Under the pieces are notes generated by a model. The model ran no database searches. It was given only the letters and a program-made list of their open reading frames with translations, and was not told where the DNA came from. From the NCBI GenBank assembly GCA_041746135.1, contig JBGTHQ010000010.1, positions 1-64,000 on the forward strand: a stretch of 64,000 bases of DNA, read 5' to 3'. Both the position numbers and the translations under genes were made by a program. The stretch comes from Alg239-R122 sp041746135. Its GTDB lineage: Bacteria > Pseudomonadota > Alphaproteobacteria > Sphingomonadales > Sphingomonadaceae. Of the stretch, positions 35,823 through 43,751 are shown piece after piece. Positions within the stretch are counted from its first letter, which is position 1. Every line of letters starts with the position of its first letter.

Positions 35823-36563
35823 ATGACTATGCCCCCGACACGCATTCTCACACGTCTCCCCGTCTTGCTTGCTATCGCGATGCTGGCGACCTGCAAGCCC
35901 GTCGCCGACAATCGCGAACGGCCGCCCAATGCGCTGGAATTCCCGTCGCCCGATCGTCCTGTATCCAAAATTACCGGCAACAGCTTTTCCACTGAAGAGG
36001 CCCGCGACGATCGCGAGGAAGCCAGAAAAGTCATGGATATGGCGGGACTGGAACCGGGTATGACGGTCGCTGATATTGGCGCGGGTGAGGGGTATTACAC
36101 CGTCCGCCTGTCGGACCGCATCGGCCCAAACGGCCGCGTTCTGGCGCAGGATATCGATGCCGACGCACTCAAGCGGCTGGGCACGCGTGTCGAGCGCGAA
36201 CGCATCGACAATGTCTCGATCAAGCTTGGCGATATCGACGACCCCAAATTGCCCGCCGCCAGCTTCGACCGGATATTCATGGTGCATATGTACCATGAAG
36301 TCAGTGAGCCCTATGCTTTTATCTGGCGGCTACGGCCCGCGCTAAAACCGGGCGGGCAGGTGATCGTTGTCGATGTCGACCGGCCTACCACCGATCACGG
36401 CATTCCGCCCGACCTGCTGTTCTGCGAATTTGCTACGGCGGGATACAAACTTGTCGAATTTGTGGAAAAGCCCGATATTGCAGGTTATTTCGCCCGTTTC
36501 GAAACCCAGGGTCGGCGTCCCGCTCCATCCGCGATGAAAAGCTGTTCGAACGGGAAAAACTGA
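35823..36563 (+). CDS. Class I SAM-methyltransferase-fold protein with an export signal
   Basis: A 246-residue protein. Residues 1-25 look like a signal sequence, with LPVLLAIAMLATC as a hydrophobic core ending in a possible but imperfect lipobox (Thr before Cys). The rest has a seven-strand methyltransferase fold: motif I VADIGAGEGYYT, acidic motif II region QDIDADAL, and ALKPGGQVIVVDVD as post-motif. Such leader-bearing UbiE-like proteins are found in many bacteria, but S-adenosylmethionine is not expected in the periplasm, so the role is unclear. The ATG at 35829 has better ribosome-binding-site spacing than that at 35823. Confidence 0.8.
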   Translation: MTMPPTRILTRLPVLLAIAMLATCKPVADNRERPPNALEFPSPDRPVSKITGNSFSTEEARDDREEARKVMDMAGLEPGMTVADIGAGEGYYTVRLSDRIGPNGRVLAQDIDADALKRLGTRVERERIDNVSIKLGDIDDPKLPAASFDRIFMVHMYHEVSEPYAFIWRLRPALKPGGQVIVVDVDRPTTDHGIPPDLLFCEFATAGYKLVEFVEKPDIAGYFARFETQGRRPAPSAMKSCSNGKN

Positions 36564-36650
36564 AAAAACCGTCTATATAACTTATAAGGAAGCGTATTTA
36601 ATCCGCGCATTTCGGCAGGTGTTTCGTTATAACTTCGGCAACCAAGGGGA

Positions 36651-38060
36651 ATGATATTGTTTAAAGGGTTGCAACCCATACACTATGCCGGACGCGAAGT
36701 GTGGCCACTGATCGAAGGCGGAAAGGGTGTGTCGGCGACCAACCATGCCAGCTCGGGCGCATGGGCCGCCGCCGGCGGTATCGGCACCGTGTCGGCGGTC
36801 AATGCCGACAGCTATGACGAAGATGGCAATGTCATTCCGCAGACATATGACGGCAAGACCCGCGGCGACCGCCATGAAGAACTGATCGCCTACGGCATTG
36901 CCGGCGGCGTTGCGCAGGTGACGCGCGCGCATGACATCGCGGGCGGTAAGGGTGCAGTCAATATCAATGTATTGTGGGAAATGGGCGGCGCGCAGGATAT
37001 ATTGCACGGCATTCTCGAGCAAACCAAGGGCATGGTACAAGGTGTCACCTGCGGTGCCGGCATGCCCTATAAACTCTCTGAAATCGCCGCGCAGTATGGC
37101 GTGCATTATCTGCCGATCATCAGCTCGGCGCGCGCCTTTCGCGCCTTATGGAAACGCGCCTATCACAAGGTGCCCGAACTTTTGGGCGCGGTGGTATATG
37201 AAGACCCGTGGCTGGCGGGCGGGCATAACGGCCTGTCCAATGCCGAGGATCCGCGTGCGCCCCAGGATCCCTATCCGCGCGTCAAGGATCTGCGCGATGT
37301 CATGCGCGCCTGCGAAATTCCCGACGAAGTGCCGATCATCATGGCGGGCGGCGTATGGTTCCTGCGCGACTGGGAAAACTGGATCGACAATCCGGAACTG
37401 GGTCAGATCGCGTTCCAGTACGGTACGCGGCCCCTGTTGACCCAGGAAAGCCCGATCCCGCAAAAATGGAAGGACGAGCTGACCAAGATCAAGGACGGCG
37501 ACGTTCTGCTGCACAAATTCTCGCCGACCGGATTCTACTCGTCCGCCGTGCGCAACGATTTTCTCTACTCGCTCGAAGGGCGCTCCGAACGGCAGATCGC
37601 ATTTTCGACCGAAGCGTCCGAGGACCATACGCACCAGCTCGATGTCGGCGTGAAAGGCAAGAATTTCTGGGTGAGTAAGGACGACCTGATGAAAGCGCGC
37701 GGCTGGCACGGGGCCGGTTTTACCGCCGCACTGAAAACGCCCGACGACAGCGTTATTTTCGTGACGCCTGAAGACCGCGACATGATCCGCAAGGACCAGA
37801 AGGACTGCATGGGCTGTCTGTCGCACTGTGCGTTTTCGTCGTGGAAGGATCACGACAATTTCACCACCGGCCGCCTCGCCGACCCGCGTAGTTTCTGTAT
37901 CCAAAAAAGCCTGCAGGAAATCGCGCACGGCGGCAGCGTCGACGACCACCTGATGTTCGCCGGCCACGCCGCATATAATTTCGGCACCGATCCGTTCTAC
38001 AGCAACGGTTTTGTGCCGACGGTAAAGCAGTTGGTCGATCGGATACTGACGGGGGATTGA
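36651..38060 (+). CDS. Nitronate monooxygenase-like flavin oxidoreductase with C-terminal cysteine cluster
   Basis: A 469-residue member of the 2-nitropropane dioxygenase/nitronate monooxygenase TIM-barrel family, which uses FMN. NHASSGAWAAAGGIGTVSA near the N-terminus, VTCGAGMP, IIMAGGVWF and the FQYGTRPLLTQESP segment are family features of the barrel. Unlike typical members of about 330-380 residues, it has an extension with C386, C389, C393 and C416 (CX2CX3CX22C), a spacing that could bind an iron-sulfur cluster or zinc. The substrate is unknown. It is transcribed alone, 87 bases after the methyltransferase gene. Confidence 0.82.
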   Translation: MILFKGLQPIHYAGREVWPLIEGGKGVSATNHASSGAWAAAGGIGTVSAVNADSYDEDGNVIPQTYDGKTRGDRHEELIAYGIAGGVAQVTRAHDIAGGKGAVNINVLWEMGGAQDILHGILEQTKGMVQGVTCGAGMPYKLSEIAAQYGVHYLPIISSARAFRALWKRAYHKVPELLGAVVYEDPWLAGGHNGLSNAEDPRAPQDPYPRVKDLRDVMRACEIPDEVPIIMAGGVWFLRDWENWIDNPELGQIAFQYGTRPLLTQESPIPQKWKDELTKIKDGDVLLHKFSPTGFYSSAVRNDFLYSLEGRSERQIAFSTEASEDHTHQLDVGVKGKNFWVSKDDLMKARGWHGAGFTAALKTPDDSVIFVTPEDRDMIRKDQKDCMGCLSHCAFSSWKDHDNFTTGRLADPRSFCIQKSLQEIAHGGSVDDHLMFAGHAAYNFGTDPFYSNGFVPTVKQLVDRILTGD

Positions 38061-38173
38061 GTTTCAGGTATTTTATCGGTGCAACTGATATTCAAAAGGT
38101 TAATATTGCCAGCGGAATGGTGGGGTTGTGATTTCATCAGCGGCGGTGATTTTACGAATATATCAAGCGTACC

Positions 38174-38198
38174 GTCATTCCCGCGCAGGCGGAATGAC
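38174..38198. repeat. Short palindromic repeat (GTCATTCCCGCG family)
   Basis: A 25-base element whose ends GTCATTCC and GGAATGAC are inverse copies. The same sequence opens the longer element at 41747. It lies in the 195-base gap between convergent genes, which otherwise holds nothing recognisable. Confidence 0.75.
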
Positions 38199-38255
38199 GC
38201 TTTATTATTCTTTAAAAAAGGGTTAGCTTGTTCTCCGCCTTCGCAGGGCTAACGA

Positions 38256-38612
38256 TTATTTCTGTTGCTTCTTTTTCAAACTTCTAATCATTTCGTCTTT
38301 GAGGTCGTCAAATTTGATGTCCTCATTTATGAATTTAATTCCTTTTTCAGTAATTTGATGCTCTCCATGGCCTGCATTTATAACATGCCCTTTGGCATAG
38401 AGAGATGAAGAGCGTGCTTGACCTAAAGCATTATTTACGCGATTTTCCCAAAGGGCTTCATTTTTTCGTTCGCCAACTTCTCGATCAGCCTCAGTAAGAT
38501 TAAGAACTTTACCAAGACAGTGCTTTAGTGAAGCATTTGTCCAGACTTTACGGTCTTGCATTAATTTCAGAATTTCAAACTGAATATCCATTTCGCTTGT
38601 TTTTTTATCCAT
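38256..38612 (-). CDS. Stand-alone Mrr_N-like winged-helix protein
   Basis: A 118-residue protein. The pattern of an N-terminal helix, an LTEAD turn, ENRVNNALGQARSSSLYAKG and a closing HQITEKGIKFI strongly resembles the N-terminal winged-helix domain of Mrr-type type IV restriction enzymes. The nuclease domain that would normally follow is absent; the protein ends in a lysine-rich tail. The gene is clearly more AT-rich than its neighbours. It could be a DNA-binding regulator, a remnant of a restriction gene or part of a defence locus. It reads in the same direction as the dehydrogenase gene, beginning 28 bases after that gene's stop. Confidence 0.7.
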   Translation of the reverse strand: MDKKTSEMDIQFEILKLMQDRKVWTNASLKHCLGKVLNLTEADREVGERKNEALWENRVNNALGQARSSSLYAKGHVINAGHGEHQITEKGIKFINEDIKFDDLKDEMIRSLKKKQQK

Positions 38613-38640
38613 CTCTTTCGCCCTTATCTCTAACTAGATA

Positions 38641-39651
38641 CTAAACCCACCCCTCCAGCACCTGATCGGGCGGGCGGTGCCCATCGGCCCAGATACGGAT
38701 ATTGGCGATGACTCGTTCGCCCGAGGCTTCGCGGCCCTCGAATGTGGCGCTGCCGACATGCGGCAGGAGCGTGACGTTTTTCAAAGCCAACAATCGCGGG
38801 TCGACTGCAGGCTCGTGCGTGTAGACGTCGAGGCCGGCACCGGCAATATTTCCCTGTTCCAAAGCCTGTATCATTGCTTCTTCATCGACGATCTCGCCGC
38901 GCGATGTGTTGATGAGATAGGCATCCGCTTTCATTTTCCCGATCAACTCCGCATTGATCATCTCGTGCGTAGCGACATTATGCGGGAAATGCAGCGAGAC
39001 GATATCGCTGGTGGCAATGAGGGTATCGAGGCTGTCGCAATATTCCGCGCCCAGCATTTGTTCGAGATGTTCGGGTAGGCGGCGGCGGTTATTATACAGA
39101 ATGCGCAGTCCGAACGCCCTGGCCCGGTGCGCGACCGCTTGGCCGATCCGGCCCATGCCGACTATGCCGAGAGTCTTGCCGCCGATCCTATGCCCGAGCA
39201 TGCCCGAAGGTTTCCATCCCTCCCATGTGCCAGAGCGCACGAGTTTCTCGCCTTCGGCCAGACGGCGCGGGACGGAGAGGATCAGCGCCATCGTCATATC
39301 GGCTGTATCGTCGGTAAACACGCCGGGCGTGTTGGTAACGATGATCCCGCGTGCGCGTGCGGCTTTAAGATCGATATGATCGACTCCGGCGCCGAAATTG
39401 GCAATCAATTTCAGCCGTTCGCCCGCGGTTTCGATCAGCTCGGCATCGATCCGGTCGGTAACGGTGGGGACCAGCACGTCGATATCCTGCATCGCCATTT
39501 TGAGCTGACTCTGCGTCAGCGGTTCGTCGCCCCGGTTGAGCGTGGTTTCGAACAAATCTTCCATTCGCGCCTGCACGCTATCGGCCAGATCGCGGGTGAC
39601 GGCGATTTTGGGGCGAGCAATGGGGGCAGTGATGCGGGCAGTGTCTGGCAT
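38641..39651 (-). CDS. D-2-hydroxyacid dehydrogenase (glyoxylate reductase/D-glycerate dehydrogenase type)
   Basis: A 336-residue NAD(P)-dependent enzyme. The NAD-binding motif GIVGMGRIG is near residue 160. The catalytic Arg is in NTSRGEIVD, the Glu in DVYTHEP and the His in LLPHVGSAT, giving the full Arg-Glu-His set. ANFGAGVDHID is characteristic of the glyoxylate/hydroxypyruvate reductase group. It reduces glyoxylate or hydroxypyruvate, or oxidises D-glycerate. Length is normal. It is divergent from the SH3 protein gene. Confidence 0.92.
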   Translation of the reverse strand: MPDTARITAPIARPKIAVTRDLADSVQARMEDLFETTLNRGDEPLTQSQLKMAMQDIDVLVPTVTDRIDAELIETAGERLKLIANFGAGVDHIDLKAARARGIIVTNTPGVFTDDTADMTMALILSVPRRLAEGEKLVRSGTWEGWKPSGMLGHRIGGKTLGIVGMGRIGQAVAHRARAFGLRILYNNRRRLPEHLEQMLGAEYCDSLDTLIATSDIVSLHFPHNVATHEMINAELIGKMKADAYLINTSRGEIVDEEAMIQALEQGNIAGAGLDVYTHEPAVDPRLLALKNVTLLPHVGSATFEGREASGERVIANIRIWADGHRPPDQVLEGWV

Positions 39652-39736
39652 GTTCCCATGCTATCATGGAGAATCCGGCAAAGGTCAAGCAGGCGGCGCT
39701 TGAAATCAGGTGCCGCTTGGCTTTAATGTCGCGCAC

Positions 39737-40249
39737 ATGAAACACAGCGGATTTTCGAAACTTCCTATTGAGCTTTTTTTCCTGCGAATGACCATCGTCT
39801 TCACCGGATTTGCGGCAATGACGGGTAGCGACATGGGTATGGCTCAAGAGGAAATCGAAACACCCTACTGGGCCTCGATCAAGAGTGACGAGGCCAATGC
39901 CAGGGTCGGACCCGCCACTGATTTCCAGATCGCGTGGATTTACCAGCGCAAGAATCTGCCGGTCAAAGTCATTAAACGTTATGGCCCCTGGCGTGAGATC
40001 GAGGACCCGGACGGTACGCAGAGCTGGATATATTCGACACTGCTGACCCGTCTGCGCACTGCATATGTAATTGGTGGGATTCGTAATATGCATGCCGAAC
40101 CGTCGGCACAGTCCAAAGTATTATGGCGCGCCGAACCCGGCGTGGTCGGAAAGCTGGGCGATTGCATTGAAGGTTATTGCCAGTTCGATGTGACAGGACG
40201 CGTGGGATATGTCGACATGCGCGGCCTTTGGGGCGCGGGCGAGCCGTAG
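39737..40249 (+). CDS. Exported bacterial SH3-like domain protein
   Basis: A 170-residue protein. A hydrophobic N-terminal segment (ends near MGMAQ) acts as a signal sequence. Two SH3-like repeats follow: the first with ANARVGPATDFQIAWIYQRKNLPVK split by short turns, the second from IRNMHAEPSAQSKVLW. This arrangement is the SH3_4/SH3b type common in alphaproteobacteria. It probably binds peptidoglycan or a protein partner in the periplasm. Start choice is uncertain: ATG at 39737 is used, but ATG at 39788 or GTG at 39710 are possible and none has a good ribosome-binding site. Confidence 0.82.
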   Translation: MKHSGFSKLPIELFFLRMTIVFTGFAAMTGSDMGMAQEEIETPYWASIKSDEANARVGPATDFQIAWIYQRKNLPVKVIKRYGPWREIEDPDGTQSWIYSTLLTRLRTAYVIGGIRNMHAEPSAQSKVLWRAEPGVVGKLGDCIEGYCQFDVTGRVGYVDMRGLWGAGEP

Positions 40250-40271
40250 TTCAGTAAAAACAGAATAATTC

Positions 40272-40380
40272 GTCACCCTGTACGTGTATAGCTTCGCTTG
40301 TTCTACGAGTCAGGGTCCAGAGCCAACCCCGCAATAGTGGCTTACTCGCGCTCTGAGTGCTTAAACACGTGCACCATGAC
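40272..40380. repeat. Diverged palindromic intergenic repeat
   Basis: The ends GTCACCCTGTACGTGT and the inverse of ACACGTGCACCATGAC are related, and GTCAGGGTCCAGAG inside matches the repeat family at 45784 and 47854. It fills most of the gap between the convergent SH3 and thiolase genes. Confidence 0.65.
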
Positions 40381-40397
40381 GAATATGATGCTTGGTA

Positions 40398-41597
40398 TTA
40401 ATCTACAAGTTCAAGCGCGACTGCCGTGGCTTCGCCGCCGCCAATACACAGCGAAGCGACACCGCGTTTCTTGCCCTGGTTTTCGAGCGCCGCGATCAAC
40501 GTTGTCATGATGCGCGCACCGCTTGCGCCGATCGGGTGGCCCAAAGCGGTCGCACCGCCATTGACGTTGATCTTGTCGTGGGCAATGCCCAAATCCTGCA
40601 TCGCAAACATGGCGACGCAGGCAAAGGCTTCGTTGATTTCGAACAGGTCGACATCATCCATCGACCAGCCCGCTTTCTCGAGCAGTTTCTTGATCGCGCC
40701 AACGGGCGCTGTGGTGAATTGCGAAGGTTCCTGTGCATGCGCGGCCAGCGCCACGATTCGCGCGATCGGTTTCTTGCCTATCTTGTCGGCGACGCTTTGG
40801 CGCGTCAGTACCATCGCCGCCGCACCGTCGGAAATCGAGGAGGAGGACGCCGCCGTGATCGTGCCGTCCTTGGCAAAGGCGGCACGCAGCGTCGGGATCT
40901 TGTCGGGTCGGCCCTTGCCGGGCGCCTCGTCAGTATCGACCGTCTGTTCGCCGCCGCGATTGGTGAACGTCACCGGCGTGATCTCGCGTTCGAATGCACC
41001 GCTTTCGATTGCGGTATTGGCGCGTCGTAGCGACTCGATCGCGTAATTGTCCTGCGCTTCGCGCGTGAGCTGATATTCGTTCGCCGTGTCCTGTGCGAAC
41101 GTGCCCATGGCGCGGCCTTCCTCATAGGCGTCTTCCAGCCCGTCGAGGAACATATGGTCATACGTCGTGTCATGCCCGATCCGCGCACCGCTGCGATGTT
41201 TTTTCAGCAGATATGGGGCGTTGGTCATACTTTCCATCCCGCCGGTAACGATCAGTTCGATCGATCCGGAAGCCAGTGCTTCGGCGCCCATGATCGCGGA
41301 CTGCATGCCGGACCCGCACACCTTGCCGACCGTGGTCGCTTCGACCGATTTTGGCAGGCCGGCTTTCAGCGCAGCCTGACGGGCAGGGGCCTGGCCGAGG
41401 CCTGCGGAGAGAACGTTGCCCATATAGATCCGGTCGATATCCTCGCCCTTTACGCCCGCGCGCTCGACCGCGGCCTTGACGGCGATGGCGCCAAGTTCGG
41501 TTGCCGATACATCGGCCAGTGCGCCCTGCATTCCGCCCATCGGCGTGCGCGCATAGGACAGAATGACAATCGGATCGTTCTCGGAAAATTTGGCCAT
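40398..41597 (-). CDS. Acetyl-CoA C-acetyltransferase (thiolase)
   Basis: A 399-residue thiolase. The acyl-accepting nucleophile is C94 in GKVCGSGMQS, with H354 in GHPIGASG and C384 in CIGGGEA completing the active site, plus the NEAF motif. Length and motifs fit the degradative/biosynthetic acetoacetyl-CoA type. Beside isovaleryl-CoA dehydrogenase and methylcrotonyl-CoA carboxylase, it probably handles acetoacetyl-CoA from leucine breakdown. It is divergent from the dehydrogenase across a hairpin-forming repeat. Confidence 0.94.
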   Translation of the reverse strand: MAKFSENDPIVILSYARTPMGGMQGALADVSATELGAIAVKAAVERAGVKGEDIDRIYMGNVLSAGLGQAPARQAALKAGLPKSVEATTVGKVCGSGMQSAIMGAEALASGSIELIVTGGMESMTNAPYLLKKHRSGARIGHDTTYDHMFLDGLEDAYEEGRAMGTFAQDTANEYQLTREAQDNYAIESLRRANTAIESGAFEREITPVTFTNRGGEQTVDTDEAPGKGRPDKIPTLRAAFAKDGTITAASSSSISDGAAAMVLTRQSVADKIGKKPIARIVALAAHAQEPSQFTTAPVGAIKKLLEKAGWSMDDVDLFEINEAFACVAMFAMQDLGIAHDKINVNGGATALGHPIGASGARIMTTLIAALENQGKKRGVASLCIGGGEATAVALELVD

Positions 41598-41746
41598 GAT
41601 GGGGTGCTTTCTATGGTTTCGGGTTCATGCTGCACTGCAACGCTATTCTTTCATGACATATAGTAGGATTGAACGGTTTTTCAAACGCGGAATATCTGCT
41701 AGCGGTTGCAATTGAAACGATGTGCAACGCTCCAATATCATACATC

Positions 41747-41835
41747 GTCATTCCCGCGCAGGCGGGAATCCATTTCCTGCCCTATCGACCGGAGCAGGCG
41801 TTCAGAAATGGACTCCCGATCATGTCGGGAGTGAC
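41747..41835. repeat. Long palindromic repeat in the divergent thiolase-ivd region
   Basis: The left arm 41747-41776 and right arm 41805-41835 are imperfect inverse copies (GTCATTCCCGCG at one end, CGGGAGTGAC at the other), and each arm is itself a small hairpin (CCCGCGCAGGCGGG; TCCCGATCATGTCGGGA). It ends 21 bases before the ivd start. Confidence 0.8.
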
Positions 41836-41856
41836 GGTTTGAAAGGCCTGTTTACT

Positions 41857-43017
41857 ATGTCATCTACCCCCGCTTTCGATTTCCAGCTTGGAGATATGGC
41901 CGACCAGATTCGCGAAACCACCGGCCGGTTCGCCGATGACAAAATCGCGCCGCTGGCCGCGAAAATCGATGCCGAGGACTGGTTCCCCGAGGAGCTGTGG
42001 CCGCAAATGGGTGAGCTCGGCCTGCACGGCATTACCGTGGCGGAGGAAGATGGCGGGCTTGGGCTCGGCTATCTCGAACATTGCATCGCGGTCGAGGAAA
42101 TCAGCCGCGCAAGCGCCTCTGTGGGCCTCAGCTACGGCGCGCATTCCAACCTGTGCGTCAACCAGATGGCACGCTGGGCATCGCCTGAGCAAAAGAAAAA
42201 ATACTTGCCCGGCCTGATCTCGGGCGAACATGTAGGTTCGCTCGCCATGTCCGAAGCCGGCGCGGGCAGCGACGTTGTGTCGATGAAGCTCAAAGCCGAT
42301 GCGGTGCAGGGCGGTTATCTGCTCAACGGCACCAAATTCTGGATCACCAACAGCCAATATGCGCAAACGCTGATCGTCTATGCCAAAACCGGCGAGGGGT
42401 CGGGGGGCATCACCGCGTTCATTATCGAAAAGGATATGCCCGGTTTTTCGATCGGCCAGAAAATCGACAAGATGGGCATGCGCGGCTCGCCCACAGCGGA
42501 GCTGGTGTTCAACGATTGCCATGTGCCCGAAGAGAACGTGATGGGCCCCGTCAATGGCGGCGTCGGCGTGCTGATGTCGGGGCTCGATTACGAACGCGCG
42601 GTGCTGGCCGCGATCCAGCTCGGTATTATGCAGGCGTGCCTCGATGTAGTCATTCCGTTTGTACGCGAACGCAAGCAGTTCGGCCAGTCAATCGGCACGT
42701 TTCAGCTGATGCAGGGCAAGATTGCCGACATGTATGTCGCGCTGCAATCGGCGCGCTCTTACGTCTACGCGGTCGCTAAGGCGTGCGATGCGGGCAAAAC
42801 CACGCGCTTCGACGCGGCGGGATCGATCCTGCTGGCATCTGAAAATGCGGTTAAAGTGTCGCTCGAAGCGATCCAGGCATTGGGCGGCGCGGGCTATACC
42901 AAGGACTGGCCGGTAGAGCGTTTTATGCGCGATGCGAAACTGCTTGATATCGGTGCGGGTACCAACGAAATCCGCCGCATGCTGATCGGCCGCGAACTGA
43001 TTGGGGTGGGCGCATGA
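41857..43017 (+). CDS. ivd: Isovaleryl-CoA dehydrogenase
   Basis: A 386-residue acyl-CoA dehydrogenase that converts isovaleryl-CoA to 3-methylcrotonyl-CoA with FAD and passes electrons to ETF. The catalytic base is E246 in GLDYERAVLA, which is the isovaleryl-specific position rather than the C-terminal Glu of most acyl-CoA dehydrogenases. AMSEAGAGSDV and the C-terminal GAGTNEIRRMLIGRE are present. The ATG at 41857 gives the normal family length; the frame extends upstream into the repeat without meaning. The stop overlaps the next gene by four bases (ATGA). Confidence 0.94.
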   Translation: MSSTPAFDFQLGDMADQIRETTGRFADDKIAPLAAKIDAEDWFPEELWPQMGELGLHGITVAEEDGGLGLGYLEHCIAVEEISRASASVGLSYGAHSNLCVNQMARWASPEQKKKYLPGLISGEHVGSLAMSEAGAGSDVVSMKLKADAVQGGYLLNGTKFWITNSQYAQTLIVYAKTGEGSGGITAFIIEKDMPGFSIGQKIDKMGMRGSPTAELVFNDCHVPEENVMGPVNGGVGVLMSGLDYERAVLAAIQLGIMQACLDVVIPFVRERKQFGQSIGTFQLMQGKIADMYVALQSARSYVYAVAKACDAGKTTRFDAAGSILLASENAVKVSLEAIQALGGAGYTKDWPVERFMRDAKLLDIGAGTNEIRRMLIGRELIGVGA

Positions 43018-43364
43018 TCTCGCTCTGGGCGGCGGCTGTATTAATGACGTTGACCGCGATCGTACATTCCATGCTAGGGGAGAAGCGGCTTATCGGCCCA
43101 TTGCTAAAGCTGGACAGCGAGGTTACCAATCGCCCCTTGGCCCGGAAAGTGTTGCGTTTCGCATGGCATTTTACCAGCATACTGATGGTGTTGAGCGCGC
43201 TGTTGGTAATCTGGCCGGGAACGCCGGTGGAACTTGTGCAAGTGACAGGTGCGACATGGCTCGCAGTGGGCATATTCGACGCGATCTATTCACAGGGCAA
43301 GCACGTCGGCTGGCCGTTTCTGGCACTGGCAGGCTTGCTGGCACTTGTCGGGACAATAGCATGA
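43014..43364 (+). CDS. Small membrane protein, function unknown (116 aa)
   Basis: A 116-residue protein with about four hydrophobic segments and no family that I recognise. Conserved-looking points are HSMLGEKRLIGPLL near residue 18 and WHFTS around residue 51, which resemble small sphingomonad membrane proteins of unknown role. It overlaps ivd at its start and the next small gene at its end, both by ATGA, so it is part of the leucine-catabolism operon by translation coupling. Confidence 0.75.
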   Translation: MISLWAAAVLMTLTAIVHSMLGEKRLIGPLLKLDSEVTNRPLARKVLRFAWHFTSILMVLSALLVIWPGTPVELVQVTGATWLAVGIFDAIYSQGKHVGWPFLALAGLLALVGTIA

Positions 43365-43633
43365 ACCAGTCTCTCCTCGACATCCTGCAATGGTATGGCG
43401 CGATATCGGGGGCGATTGCGGCGTTTATCGTCGCGCTCAATCTGGGTGCGCAGAAGACCGGCTGGGGCTTTGTCATTTTCGTGACCTCGTCACTGTCGCT
43501 GATCGTCTGGGGGTTCCTGAGCCAGGACGCGGTGGCGATCGGTACGCAAAATATCGTGCTGTTGATCATCAATATAGTCGGTGTGTATCGCTATTTATAT
43601 GCGGGCGAAGATCCGAAAAAGGAAACGGAATGA
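43361..43633 (+). CDS. Small membrane protein, function unknown (90 aa)
   Basis: A 90-residue protein with three hydrophobic segments, beginning MNQSLLDILQWYGAISG and ending in a charged tail (GEDPKKETE). It is not assigned to a family. It overlaps the preceding gene by ATGA. The transcript then runs through a palindromic repeat into the carboxylase beta gene. A small transporter or assembly subunit is possible, but the sequence gives no more. Confidence 0.72.
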   Translation: MNQSLLDILQWYGAISGAIAAFIVALNLGAQKTGWGFVIFVTSSLSLIVWGFLSQDAVAIGTQNIVLLIINIVGVYRYLYAGEDPKKETE

Positions 43634-43648
43634 CCAGTAATTCAATCC

Positions 43649-43737
43649 GTCATTCTGAACTTGTTTCACAATCTATTTTTCTACTACAAACCTGTTTCTC
43701 AATTGAGAAATGGACCCTGAAACAAGTTCAGGGTGAC
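43649..43737. repeat. Palindromic intercistronic repeat A
   Basis: The ends 43649-43668 and 43718-43737 are inverse copies with 18 of 20 matches (GTCATTCTGAACTTGTTTCA against the inverse of TGAAACAAGTTCAGGGTGAC). The middle has a perfect 16-base palindrome, TTTCTCAATTGAGAAA, at 43695-43710. It ends 14 bases before the start codon of the carboxylase beta gene. Confidence 0.88.
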
Positions 43738-43751
43738 GAAAGTAGGGTATA

